Both the position numbers and the translations under genes were made by a program. From the NCBI RefSeq assembly GCF_051020955.1, contig NC_135018.1, forward strand, positions 9,811,439-9,875,438: 64,000 nucleotides of DNA, written 5' to 3'. Shown here piece by piece: positions 1 through 12,808 of the stretch (position 1 is its first letter; each line of letters starts with the position of its first letter). The notes under the pieces are model-generated. The model searched no databases, was not told where the DNA came from, and saw only the letters and a list, made by a program, of their open reading frames with translations. The stretch is from Megalopta genalis (lineage: Eukaryota; Arthropoda; Insecta; Hymenoptera; Halictidae).

Positions 1-1883
1 TTTCTAGAAATAGATTTTAAAAGTGTAATTGCACATAAATTTTGTGGTATGATGGAACAGGCCAGGCCAGAATTTATTAATATCGATTTAATTTTGAATG
101 ATTCAATTGTGACTTTCTTTGGAAAAGATTGAAATTACAGTCACGGTAAAATACAGAAGTGGCAGCGCGTAACAGCGAGCCCAGTCGAGATGCTCGATCA
201 ACGACAACCTTCTACTATTACAGTTTGATGGATTCATTCGTTTCGGTTCATTTCGTCCGACACATTCCATTAGCTGTGTCAGGTATCGAGGCGAAGGTGT
301 TGATAGTTATGACTGCCACCACATCGTTGATACGAAACACGCTTGAATCGTGGTCACAGAAGAATTTAATGATCGCGAAACCGATTTTACATAACGTCGA
401 CAGTAATGAGATAAGGATGGAATCGGTTCTCCTTCGAGGGAGAATGTCTAGAACAATCGATCGAATGATTCGGCGAAGATGAGCCGGAAAATCTCGTTTT
501 TCCTCTTGGAATGCCTTCCACTGTTGAATAATAAAATACGAATGACCATGAAACTCAAAACTACATATGTTTCGCAGACGCCTTGTTTTTTATCGGATGA
601 ATTATAAATGAAATTAATGTACGTATGAAATGTAGACGAAATGATAATTGTATTTCGATTAAATACGCTACGAAATTATAACGATTCTATTAAAATTATC
701 GCTCGAATTTCGCACAATTTTCTCTAACATACAAACGAGTGTCGTCACTATTTTTTTTTTTACATCTTCCAATCACTCGAAACGTACCAATTCGTATTGT
801 AAAACTATCTCATACACAAATCTGAAAATCCCACGTGTTTGACAGATACCTTCTTTTCCGTCGAAATGATTATGAATATAACCGATAACTTTTGAAAATA
901 TCAACGAAGTTATAATTATGATATTTATATAATGATATTTATAATATGAATGATCAGTATAGAGGGTGAGCTGGAATTCGTAGAACAACCGAGCAGAGAG
1001 TAATTCTACGTGAAAAAGTAAGAACAAAATTTGCTATAACATTTTTTCATCCAGGGCTCCGGTTTCGAGAAAACCGACTTTAAAGTTTATCCATTATTAT
1101 GAAGGATTTAGTTGTCGTCTATTCTTCTATCACAGTTGACTCCGTCCGTGACAGTGTTTACAAACATTATTTATTGCGTGATTTTCTTGTGTCTACAGCC
1201 CGTAATAGAACCACAACCAAAAATTTTTATTTTTTTCATTTCTTTTGGTTTCCAATATTTAAGAAACTAATAGGAAAAATCGTCAAACGAATTTCAAAGT
1301 GTCGCCATTTTTCAATCGTCAACTTATTCCTTTTGTTCTAGTACATGTTATCGTCAAACTCACACTAATTTAAGAATTTTACGCCTTTTTAAGACGATCT
1401 CTTTGAAATTCGACCATGTTTCAAACTAGCCAATGCCGCCAGTTTTAACTTTTCTAACCGAAAAATTTGTTAAATGTTATTGTAACATGCATAAATGAAT
1501 CTTTGAAAAGGTGTGCCAGTTTCTTAGTAAACAAGTCCCAAAGAAAGTGAAACAAAAATGGAATTTACACTACAATAGCCCCTTAAGGCTTCGTTTGTCG
1601 AGCCGGAATCGGAAGGATGGGTAGAAAATGCGAGTGCGAGAAACATTCGCACGCAACGACGTAGAAATAAATGACGATCGTGCAACAAAACTGGGGCAGG
1701 CGATTTTTCCAGGCAGCGGAGAAATACCGAAAAAGGGCCAAAGATCTCGGTGTATCCCGAAGGTTGCTGGTAATAAACTGGAGGAGACACCGCGGCGCAG
1801 CGCGAGGAACAGCCGAACGTGGAAACAGATACATGAAAGCTGGTGAATAATACGATAAAAGCTCAACCGGCTAGTTTGCGGAA
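1..1883. other. Non-coding stretch, no gene seen
   Basis: AT-rich DNA with stops frequent in all frames. I see no recognisable protein motif, RNA gene or transposon end. It contains an 11-T run near 751-761 and little other structure. Confidence 0.6.
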
Positions 1884-1918
1884 TCGTCGTCGGCGTCGGC
1901 GTCTGCGTCGGCGTCGCG
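1884..1918. repeat. Imperfect (CGTCGG)n hexamer repeat
   Basis: Five to six units of CGTCGG/CGTCTG on the + strand, ending just before a GCGATG. The short frame through it is Arg-rich only because of the repeat. It is a GC-rich minisatellite with no sign of coding function. Confidence 0.7.
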
Positions 1919-2087
1919 ATGTCCGGGGGAAATTTGTAAACGAAGTAACGCCCGATAATCTCGACACAGCTACAGTTTTCGCGTGTACGAGGACATTCTT
2001 CCGCCTCGGCCAGAGACTAACGACGTCCTCGTCCTCTTATCTACTTGGTCACGTACACCCGGAGAGAATATCCTTCTCCGACGGCGG

Positions 2088-2088
<1 letters not shown>

Positions 2089-2126
<38 letters not shown>
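2089..2126. repeat. (CT)n microsatellite
   Basis: About 14 uninterrupted CT units, preceded by an interrupted CTCTCTTT and followed by a C/T-rich tail to about 2165. Apparent Ser-Leu-Ser-Leu open frames here come from the repeat and are not genes. Confidence 0.95.
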
Positions 2127-2130
<4 letters not shown>

Positions 2131-4682
2131 CCCTCTCCTTTCCTCTCCCGCTCGTTTCCCTTCCTTTGGCCTCGGTGGCCCGGTCTAGTTGCTCCGGCTG
2201 GTCCTCCAGGACGAAGGAAAATGTGAGGACGTGGGGGGATAAGGATCGCCAGGCTTCTCGGTTAATTTAGCTCTCTAGGAAGTGCCGTAAATAGGAAACG
2301 TCTAGCTGACTTCCGAAATCTCCCTCGCCGCGCCTCGCCACGGCTCGCGTTCGAGCTCGCGTTCGAGCTCGAGGCTTGAAACGTGATTCCAACCGCGGCC
2401 CAGCCGGTGGACCCCCGCCCACGCAACCCCCTTTTACGACTGTCCAAACTGTTCACCTGGAGAACTGGAGGACTGGAGAACTGCAGACCGCTGACGTACG
2501 ATACGCCGTAATCACTTGACCAACTGATACCTGCATTGCGCAAGCGCCCGACCATGGAATATTCATGCACTGTAATTCCTACCTTCCTGCGGCGGTGTTC
2601 ACGTTCACGTTCACGCGCGCCCGCGTTTCCTCGGACTGGAACGCTTTTCTGGATCTACGTCTTCGCCGCCTCGTCCGGTTCATTCATAACCATTCTTACG
2701 CCCGGATTCTTGCCGACCAGCGATCTATCAATCGATCCGCCCAATTGCCAGACGAACTTGACAGTAGTTGAAACTCGCCAGGATTTATTCCTGCTACACT
2801 GGTGGTCTACCATCTTGCTATCCTTATCTCACACTTACGAAACACTATCTCACCTTGATGTAACCAGGGAGTTTTATACGGTTCTTTTTAGATTAGAATA
2901 CGAAAAAGTCAACGGTCTTTTATTTTATACCCTTCTGATGTAAAATGATCTATTTGCGTTCGTTGTATTCTGATTACTTTCGCGATCTCTGGAATATTTA
3001 TTCCGACTAATGTTTTCCCAGAATTGGGATAAGAGTACTCCAAGTGGTTACAATAAAATTGTACATCCACAGGTCTGTAAAATGAGTTTCTTCATGTATG
3101 AAATCACTACTATAAACAAGTTTCATCTTGAATTGGAGCAGGATTACTGTGTGACAACTCACGACAAAATGATGTGTGCATGAGCAACTCTAAATAAATA
3201 AATAAATAAAAAAATTAATAAAATTAATAAATTTAATAAATTAAAAAATAAATAAAACAATTCAACTTTTCAGTAACCTCGTTCATCCGAACTAAGCATG
3301 AGAATTTAAAACTTCGCATAAAAATCTTGACTGATTTGTACAATACAATATATTGTTCAACCAATCTACTTATGTTCATTTAATTAGTTTCTTAATCCAT
3401 AGAATTTTTAAATAGACGATTTATATATATCCTGGCTTGAAGTAGAACAATGCAACGAGATAGGAATGAAACTACACTTAATTGGAATACGTCCGTACTA
3501 TTGTGTTTAATTTACTTTTAATATGGTTCAATGGAAAGTCGATCGTTCGTAAAATGAAGCATCTTGGTCAAATATTATAAATTAATCAAGTCCGGGGAGG
3601 AACCGATGCGTCCGATGAAGGTAGATATTCTCTTTGAACGGTCGTTTATTAAATTATTCAGCGGTCCATTATTCTTATCCCCAATAAAAGCGCAAAAAGG
3701 CACTATTTAAGAAACACCATAGAGCAGATTCACGGGAGTGGGCGCTGAAAAAATTCCCATTAACGATACCGGACGTTGATACCTCGACAATTTTTTACCC
3801 TCGCGAATCGTCGATAGAGTTTTCCCTCGATTGCAGTTGGAACTTCGCAACCGCGAGCCTTGCCGATTGTATAAATTGCGAATTATAGTCTAAATAGAAT
3901 GTCAACCAGTTTCCTCTTTTCATCTCTTTCCCAACGGCGCGGCGCGCAAAACTCATCGCGGAAACTTTCTCGTTTCCAGTTTCTATAACGAGCACGGCCG
4001 AAAATATTTGTAAGATCTGTTCGTAAAAATTTCTCTCGGAACATTTCCTGAAACCGTGGGAACCCGGATGATTAAAAATATCTCGAAATGTTCCTCGTCG
4101 AGCAGCTGATTAATTACCTTTCAACTGCAATACATTAACACAGGGCAGCTTTTTAAGCAAATATTCGTGTTCAGTATCCGGAGCTAAAGAGGAATTTTTA
4201 TATTTCATTAAAAGATCTGTGATGGACTTCAAATGAAATAAATATTCCATCACTGATGGATGCCACTCTAATGGGAAATTTGGTATATCATTAGGTAGAA
4301 ATTTTTACAAGCTTCTAATTAGTCGATTTGACTAAACCAATTTACATAACTGAAAGATCAACGCTTCCAGTTTTAGTCACAGGGCTATTAATTTTCAGAA
4401 AGCTCTTGATCACTCAGATTCGCTAAATTACTTTGTACAATATTTATCACAGAATTTGAAAAATCGACAGAAATTATTTTAAAAAGCTCTGCCAACTGCA
4501 CTAAATTGCTTTTCCAAAATGTTCTCGATAGAAATAAAACAGTCAAGCCCGTATGTTTGACCCCATTTATCGCCACAGTAACGTAAAATGGCGATATATT
4601 TTTGTGGCAGGGATTTTATGTGGAAAATCGTTCTACGTTCTCGCTGTTTCTGTTGCTTGTCCGATGCGTTCTACTTCTGTCG

Positions 4683-4686
<4 letters not shown>
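2127..4686. other. Non-coding stretch with several short simple repeats
   Basis: No gene recognised. It holds a 12-bp tandem motif CTCGCGTTCGAG repeated about 2.3 times at 2344-2371, GTTCAC repeated three times at 2597-2614, an A/T-only TAAA/TTAATA stretch at 3190-3258, and a GCGCGGCGCG block at 3937-3948. The part from about 2300 to 2720 is CpG-rich and the rest AT-rich. Confidence 0.55.
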
Positions 4687-4719
<33 letters not shown>

Positions 4720-4750
4720 TCTTTCTCTCGCTGTCTCTCTCTTCCTCTTC
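4687..4750. repeat. (CT)n microsatellite, compound
   Basis: About 14 pure CT units at 4687-4715, then interrupted CTCTTTCTCTCGCTGTCTCTCTCTTC. Long Ser/Leu-rich frames through it are repeat artefacts. Confidence 0.95.
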
Positions 4751-5347
4751 GTACCTCTCTTCCTGTCGTTCGGCTCTCTCTTTCCGTCGTTTGTCACCGG
4801 CGCTCGTCTCTGTTCAATGACAGGGTAACAAACGCAAGCACGGCCGCATCCATCATGCGAGCCACTTTGTCACGGCGGGATCAACAGCGCTTAAATTGTA
4901 TTCGCGATTCGAGAACAGCCCATAAATTCTCATCGCAGCGACGGGCCATCCTCCTTAACACGTTCTCCCGCGGCGTGATTCGACGGCTCTTCTACTCCTA
5001 CACCACCACCAACATTCACCAGCACCACCACCGCCAGCAACATAGTCGCGCACCTCCTTATTTTTCTCCCTTCGCTTTCCACCCGGGAGATTTACGACTC
5101 GCGCGTCCTCTAATTTGGGGAAAGTAGACCGTGTACTCTCTTTATCGTGCGTAACAATTCTCTCCCGTGACAGGGGATTTATCAGGCTGATTGGTTCCTT
5201 TGGATCTCTAATGGACAGTTAACCTGCGGGAACCATCGCGGCACCCGGTACAGCCACATAAATATTACACCTAACAGATAATTCTGAAACCAGCTTCATC
5301 ATTTTTCATTTGTAGAAGAACGAACAGCTCAGGTACTAAGAACATAG
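4751..5347. other. Non-coding stretch with CAC/CAG-rich segment
   Basis: No gene recognised. At about 5001-5040 there is an interrupted (CAC)n/CAG run, read as a Thr/His-rich peptide in + frames. I treat this as simple sequence and not as an exon, because there is no ATG-led frame of useful length and no homology I recognise. Confidence 0.5.
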
Positions 5348-6100
5348 GTGATCTTCGGACATTTTTGAAAGGGAAACTTTACGATTTACGGCAGAAATTC
5401 TCTTAGGTATTTGCTAATACTCTCTTCGGGCCAAGAAAATTAATTTTTTCTTTAATCATTCACTGTTGATAGATTTTATCGGCTGCCGAAAGAGATGCCA
5501 AAGTGATAGCCGCAGAATAGAGCCAAGTTGTTTCAGACAGTTATTTGCTGATCTTTAGGGATTTCTAGCAGGGAAATTGTGCAAGCGGTCTTAAAAATTC
5601 TTATTGGCATCTATCAATATGCTCTTCGAGATATGACAACAAATCTTTTCTTCAACCTATAACCGACGATGCAGCCCAGAGAACCTACGCTGTACCACAA
5701 AATCTCGGCAAGGTGGTTGAAATACAATTTCGTGATCTTCGGAGATTTTTAAAATGAAAGTGTCGCATCCTGCCATGAGAATTCTTCACCGTATTCCTTA
5801 ATACAGTCTTTAAGATGAGAAAGTCAAGTTTTCCTTCAACTTTTCATTGACGGAGCATCTTTTGTGCAGCCCGAAGTCGCAGATGGTCGCCGCACGATCT
5901 ACTGACAATGACTAGAGAAATTGTATTCGATGTTTAAGGATTTTCAGAAAGAGAACTATACACACAAGACATCGTGAAAATTCTTTTCAGGCTTTGTTGA
6001 TACGCTCTTTCCGATAAGAAAATCAATCTTTTCACCAGCCTGATAGTGCTTGTGACACCACTGGTGACTAGAATAGCCTAGTGACAGTGACCGGAAGGAA
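5348..6100. repeat. Strongly diverged tandem repeat, ~190-bp units
   Basis: Four successive blocks begin with related GTGATCTTCGG/CTGATCTTTAGG/GTGATCTTCGGAG/TCGATGTTTAAGG sequences at about 5348, 5548, 5732 and 5927. Each then runs through GGATTTTT-A-A-GAAA, AAAATTCTT, a (A)TACGCTCTT-like block and AAATC(TTTT)CTTCAACC in the same order. Spacing is 200, 184 and 195 bp. Units are too diverged for a recent array and suggest an old local duplication series. No open frame spans it. Confidence 0.6.
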
Positions 6101-9100
6101 CGTCAAGAGACATTTGAACGCGTCGAACGGCGAAGAAGGTGAGAAGAGGGTGCGGTGCCGGTCAGGCTACTTGTCCAGTGATCCGTAAAGCTCGCGACTA
6201 AGCGTTTACCCGTAGAACATTCGCACGTAGTGGCGGGTGAGCGCGGGTGCATTGGGGCGATATATTCGGCTCCCTTGTGAATACGCTCCCCGCGTATGCT
6301 CCGGGCGAGATTGCTCTAGTTAACGACAGGTATTTCAGCGCTAACTACGCGACTGAGTCGGCGTTGTTCGAAATGTTCCTGGGAGAAATTGCCGGTACGC
6401 CGTCCTATATCAACCGTGCCGATTTCTACGTACACGTCGTATAACAGTCATAATGCAATGCGCTCTCCCCCGGTAATGAGAAAATTTCATGTGCCGCGGA
6501 ATAATTGCGAGGCATAGGGGACGATTTCGTCGAGTTTATTGCGAGGAGACCCATAACAAGGTGCCACGTTCGAACTATCGATGGTCCCGTAAAAATATTA
6601 TGCTCTGGAAAAACACGACAAAAAATGAAATGCAATACGTTTTGCTCGCTGCACATACTCGCGGTTCCGTGGTCGCGAAGAAAACCGGAACATTAAAATT
6701 GGCGTCAGGAGATCATTGAAATGCTCAATTTAATTGTTCATTGCTCCCATTTTCAATTATTATCTGTCGTCCTTTTACGTGTTCTTGAATGCGTTCCTTT
6801 ATCGATGAACACAAACACCTTGCCTTGTGATTGCGTTTACAGATATACAGTTGTTATCGGACCGCCGAATTTTTATGAGAGATAAAAATTGTTCTCGTCG
6901 ATTGTACAGAACACAAGTTAAACAGAAATGTATTTCTTTTGTCAATTGTTTCGACAAATTGAAAATAGGGCAACAAGATGCTTAAATTCTTCTGATGTCT
7001 TCATTCCACTGTATCTCACCGAACCATTTTTGCCATAAATGCATAATAAATAAACTGTGTATTTTTATGAAAGGTATTTCTTTCTGTAACAATGTGAATT
7101 GATTGTTACTAATGCATTTTAATTCTCAAATTGAATCTATTTCGTCGTGAATGCATAAAACCTGCAGCTTATTAGCAAGTGTTTATTCGAGAATTGTGAG
7201 AAGTTAGTCTATCAATTTCAAAAATCTCATGTGAATATTATTCAACAAATTCCTATGAAGGTTTCATGGAGCTAATCGATGCTAGTCAAATTTCTGCCTG
7301 TAGAACTTCCAATCGATAGAGCAATATTTATACGCATTGGTAGCGTTCTCCAACTAGTGATAAGTCTTTAAAGATTTCATTATTAATCGGTCAATGAATT
7401 CTTAATTGCTGCAAGACGCCGTTCATTTCTTATTGAATCGATAAATCGTTATCTCAAGTGCATCGGGGCTGCCGATGTCTCGACATAGTTATTAACATTA
7501 TTGTAAATATTCTCTGTTCCATATTAAAGATCCGCCTTTTATTAGCCGGTATTTCGAGGTAGCTCCGATTTCATTATCGAAAGATATATCCCTTGAAAGA
7601 CGCGACATGACGCAGACGTTCCCCCAGGTGTGGGTGGCCGACGACGACGACGACGTCAGGGAGAAATAGAAGACGGTGGAAGTCGCCCGATAGAAGTGGC
7701 GGTATGCAAATGTCCAGTCTCGGCAATCTGCTTAACTTCTCATCTCGAAATTTCCCGACTTTCCCGCGGAGCTTATGTAAAGTCAGCCCCGTCTATTAAT
7801 AATGTATTAAGTAATTACGACCGCGGAAAAAGAGATGTCCGGAACCACAGTTTCAAATACGATTTGCACACTTATAGATGGGGCGCGGGATACAGCCCTG
7901 AGCTGGCGCCGATCAAAATCCGGAGAGTCGGAAGTGTGTTTTAACGGTACGGCGAGGCGCGGCAGGGAGACGGACGCTGCCACGGGGGAAACTCGACGCG
8001 GCGCGGCGCGGTGCGACGAGAACCGGGAGAGCAGTTTCTCGCGAGCGAAAAACCATCGTTTCCCATAGTGCAGCGCGAAACTTTCGCGATAAACTAGATC
8101 CAGGAACGACCGGGTACTACCCTTCCTCGCAGCTGTTGCCTGGGCCGCGGAAAATTTCCGAAATCTCGTTCCTTTCGGATTCTTCTCGCGAATTATGCAG
8201 AACGACATCGTCGGGCCTATCGGAGCCCTCTCGCCTAACGATGGTGTTTTCCATGGTCGAAGCTGTCTTCATTCTCTGGGAAATGTTTGAAACGTGCTAA
8301 CCAATTCGCGAATGTTTTTCCTAAACTACAAAAATTGATAATCGCTGTTTGTAGCTCTTGAAATTGAGATTAATGCTGCCCACAGAATTATTGAGGAATA
8401 ATTATATGGCAATTAAAATACAGCATCACTTTAAACGAATTATTTTTTAATATGGAAAGTTGGTTACCTCTATGAACATTTCATTGAGCACAAATATTTT
8501 GTGGCCCACTCGTTGCTTCGAATAAAGTAGTAACAAACAGATTGCACAAATAGATGTGCACACTAAAAATCGCATGCATCAATTGCATGATGCGCGATCC
8601 ACATAGAAATTTATTTCGTACGAGTTAGAAATAACGCAGCAGTATTTACGTCCTTTTTGGCCACCAATATTGAAGAACCAATAGAAGAACCAATTTTCAC
8701 TGTTCGCATTTGATCCACCCGTTTCTATCACAAACGCACGGATTCCGTAGTTCATGAATACGCAACGTTGCGCATGCATATATCGATCGTTCGTTCAAAT
8801 GAGGGATAGATTATGCAATGAATTTTCCAGCGTACGAAACGTATCGGCAGAATAAGATCATAGCGTCGAAGATTTTCCGAGTTAATATCGCCTGATTATG
8901 AGCGTTATCGCCTGGCAAATGTTTCCTCTCTGATCGTCGGTGGTTGATCGCGCTCCAGAGGGATGTTGCCGGAAGTAATTGGATGAAATTACGTTAACCG
9001 GCATTACACTATCGTTATCAATAACTGCGTGGAGGCGCGGAGGTGCGGGCGTGGGCGGGTCGGATAAAAGGTAGCGCGAACAATCTTGAAAACAAATCCT

Positions 9101-10127
9101 TGGCGAATCTCGAAACTCCTTCCGGAATTACTAGCTCGGATTTACCTCGGAAGAGCTTTCAGTCGAGCTTTCGACGTTCTTCCGTTCGGAAAGTGCACGG
9201 GGGAAACTTCAACGAACGAGTGATTCGATATTAATGCCGTTACCAGTTCACGCCTTACTAACTCCCATATGGGACGCCCGTTTACGGATCTTACAGCGGG
9301 AACGCCTGGAAACTTTGCATCTCGCCCGTGGAAGTCTAATGCTCTGCCTCGCAATTAATGGGTAACTATTCGAATTACTTCGTTTCCGAATCACAATCCC
9401 GTTGGCATTTTCACGGGATGGAAACTCGACGCCCGGATTCGGTTAGAATAATCACGTCTATTTCGATTATCGGGGATCGATCGATTGCTATCGACGACCT
9501 GCGTTCACCGACAACTTAAAACATTAAGATTTTCATTATTCTCGACCGCTGCGAACGAGACTGACTACGTTTGGTGCGAATTCAGGAAAAGGCTTATCAT
9601 GAAAACATTTCGAAAAAGAAGCTGAGCATATGTATGATTCTTTTTTCTTTCTACGATCGAACTCCGTTTATATGAACTGAACGCGGCGGGAGACATCCAC
9701 TTCATATTACCGGGTAGGTTCATATAATACGGTAATTAACCCGATAATTAACCCAGAAGCATCGTCTTTGAACGGTTGTTAAGAGAATTGGCATGCAGCC
9801 ATTCGACTGCCGAAAAGTGCCCGTTAATAAGAGTTTAAAGAGCAACCAATTAGCTCCTGCTTCTCCCCGCGTCAGTTGTCAAAAGGACCGAATAACGATG
9901 AAATTGATTTGTCAATTACTTGCCGAGTACGCTGCCGTGATTTTATTATCGCAATCGCATGCGGTGAAAGAGAATTTTTCGCGGTCGACCAGCCAGTTAA
10001 TTATCCGCAGAGTCGCGGGAAGGTTTCTTCTGTGACCGGCGACATTAATTTCTCGATATCTGAAAACGGTTAAGACTACAGGGAATACCGAGGGTCAACG
10101 ATCGTCCCCGACAAACCTATTCTGACC

Positions 10128-10130
<3 letters not shown>
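6101..10130. other. Non-coding stretch, no gene seen
   Basis: No recognisable exon. It contains a (CGA)n run at 7639-7656, a GCGCGGCGCGG block at 7996-8015, and a 10-bp exact inverted pair TTATATGAAC / GTTCATATAA at about 9668-9727. Composition alternates between CpG-rich patches (6160-6420, 7930-8130, 9000-9330) and AT-rich DNA. Confidence 0.55.
7639..7656. repeat. (CGA)n trinucleotide microsatellite
   Basis: Six units of CGA on the + strand. No coding frame of note. Confidence 0.8.
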
Positions 10131-10176
<46 letters not shown>

Positions 10177-10248
10177 TATCTATCTATCTATCTATCTGTC
10201 TATCTATCTCTCTATTCTGCCTCTATCTCTTCATTTTTCTCTCTCTCA
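10131..10248. repeat. Compound (CT)n-(CTAT)n microsatellite
   Basis: A long TC run at 10131-10171 passes into seven to eight TATC units at about 10176-10209, then into an interrupted CT-rich tail. This is a classic compound pyrimidine microsatellite. Confidence 0.95.
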
Positions 10249-10722
10249 TCTCCCATCGGCAATACCAGGAGGATGTTAGCTTTTTTCCATCTTCTTCCTT
10301 CATATTTTTACCTCGCGGTCGAGATTCAATTTGCAAAAGCTATTCCGGTAATTGCATAAGTACCGGACCGCAGTCACGCGTAGCTGTAATTCGAGCGTAC
10401 CTTCTGAGCACGGGCCTCTGGTATGCTAAGATCGAGGTGCACGGTGAATGGAACGCGTTCAACTGACTGACTCGAGTGTTATACTTAATTTCCTTAATGG
10501 TATTGGATTTAATTAAATTTCGCGTCACCGTCTGTCGGCTCCTACGCCTCGATCGACAAAATCAGTGGAGAAGAGAAATATCGGGTACAATATCGTATCG
10601 GAAAAATATTTCCCTGTCGTATATTGGAAAAAAAAGCAGCAGTTTCGTTATTACGAAATAAATTGCAAAACTCAATGAACGAAGTTTTTATTTGTAAATA
10701 CGCGAAGCTCCCATAATATATA

Positions 10723-10723
10723 C

Positions 10724-10758
<35 letters not shown>

Positions 10759-10766
10759 TAATAATA
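10723..10766. repeat. (AAT)n trinucleotide microsatellite
   Basis: About 14 ATA/AAT units with one C interruption. A poly-Tyr peptide read from the minus strand is an artefact. Confidence 0.9.
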
Positions 10767-12694
10767 CGATAATATAAACATTGGCTTCATTATCAAGCAG
10801 AATTTATTTTAATGAAATCTGCTTCGCCATTTTGATCATGAAACAATATCATAAATGAACTCCGGATTGTGCGGATTTATAATGAGCATTTGAAACATTG
10901 AAGGAGTTTGGAAACAGAGTTATATCATCGCGAATTTATTAAAATTGTTAATGCTTCCATGGCAGGCGGTCTGCAAATCTTTCCGTAGCTATTTTCTGCC
11001 ATACACTTTTTAATCTGTCTTTAGAGCTTTAGATTAATCCTTTTGTTGATTTAATTATCACCAGCAAATAATATTTACTGGTTGCTAGAAAATTCAGCTT
11101 CAGCCACGGAAATACATACAAAAGAAGTAGATCCTAATAAAGTCGACTTTGATAGAAAAATTCTCTCAGTGATAAATTACTGACCGAGCACTCACAATGT
11201 TAATTGCAAGGAATGTATAATGGGATTTCTGGCAAACGAAAAATAATTCCGTTTCGAACTGCTTCGGAATCCGCTGTTAAATTATGAATGAAAATGAAAA
11301 CGAGGACTGCGCTTATAGCATGGTTCGCATGGCAGAACGGTATTATAATTCGGTAGTAGACGGGCAGAGGAATGGATAGGCCGAGGGAAGGACGATGCAA
11401 CTTTAGTGGTAAATTGGAGGTAATTTGCGAGAGAGGTGGTCGACCGAGCAGTTAGCAAGCCGACAACCGCCGCGCCGCGCCGCCAGAACAACAAACTCGC
11501 ACGTCCAATGTTCTGTAGTTACCTCAACGTTAGTCCCACAAAGGGTTAAAAGGAGCTTGCCGGACGACGCACACTGATCCATTTTCATCGAAGCCGTCCT
11601 CTGAAACTTCACGCCTTGTTGGACTCCTAGTAACCCGGCGAAAAGTGGAGATGTAATTGCGGACGTTACGATAGTCTAATCCGCTTCAGAGAACTGCAAG
11701 ATCCGGCGCGATCCCGTGTTCGAATGCCAATTGCCAGAAACACTGACCAATTCGCTAAACCTCCGCCATTGTCGCTTCTACAATTTGCTCGCGTCGGGGA
11801 TGGGTAAGATAATTTATGGAACCGATACTTTGGCTCCTACTTTTATTTATTCGACGGTTCGTATAAATAATAGTTGCTTTAGTATATCCATGTCCTCTTT
11901 GAAACCAATTAAATGTTATTTTGTACACATTGTCTTGTCCTTTAATTTCTTATCAAACTCTTCTGAATTTTGCTAGAAATACGAAAAATAGAGATTGGAT
12001 GAAAGTATCAGGTGTATTAGTTACAAGGGATTTGAGAACGGCGAACGAGAAATAATTTGCGAACGTCGAGAACGAGAACATTTGAACGTCATCCCGAGAT
12101 CACCGATACTTCTGCCCACTTGAGATTTTAGTGGAATTTATGAATTCAAAGGTTCGCTGGAGTCGAATCGAAACGGAAGATGATGGTTTCGCGAGGATAT
12201 TAAAAGTGGGCATTGAAGATGCAAGACGGAGATAGGCGATAAGGCGGGCGGGCCCCGGGCAAAGCCGTTCCCAATTATCTGAAGGATCCTGGTGAAAAAT
12301 CGCGTCACTCTGAAAGACGTCCAGGACGAGGCGAAGATGAGCAGGCCGGCACTGTAATACGAGCTTAGTTGAAAAGCTGAATCGTACTCCTGGGGCAACG
12401 CCTCGCTCGTTGGCCTCGGAACCCTCCTGACTTACGAGCAGATTAAGAAACTCCCAGCTTCTCGAAAACCAGCCTCCGGACTGCCTCGGGTCACTGCTCG
12501 TCCGTGAAACGATATCCCAGCGGAGCCTCACCGAATTCACCGAGATATTATTTTCCCGACCTCTTCCGACCGTGTTAATTACAGACAAGCTTCATGTTAT
12601 TAACCCGAGCCGCTCGATGGATCGACCAACGCGCCACCATCAAATTTCACGTTTCAAAAAATCGCTGGTCCCGATCTGACTCGATCGCCACCCC

Positions 12695-12727
<33 letters not shown>

Positions 12728-12808
12728 TTGGCGTGCTCTCTCTGTCTCCCTCTCTCCCTCTTTCGCGCTCTTTCTCTCCTCCCCCCCTCTCTCTCTCTCT
12801 CTCCCTCC
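12695..12808. repeat. (CT)n microsatellite, interrupted
   Basis: CT-rich on the + strand with several interruptions (GGCGTG, GTCTCC, GCGC, a run of C). The Arg/Glu-rich minus-strand frames and the Ser/Leu-rich plus frames through it are repeat artefacts. Confidence 0.95.

Noticed and set aside
1983..2270. Ser/Leu-rich open frames across the CT microsatellites (also at 4588-5127, 12594-12854, 37626-38137, 50275-50530)
   Set aside because: They exist only because CT repeats lack stop codons. They start mostly at non-ATG codons and have no recognisable protein sequence outside the repeat.
9668..9727. 10-bp inverted pair TTATATGAAC / GTTCATATAA
   Set aside because: Short, AT-rich and expected by chance at this scale. 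No target duplication marks it as an element.
11715..11735. GTGTTCGAATGCC, T-loop-like sequence
   Set aside because: Surrounding bases do not pair as a tRNA.
12100..12588. 162-codon minus-strand open frame
   Set aside because: Starts at TTG, has no recognisable motif, and no splice or start context supports it.
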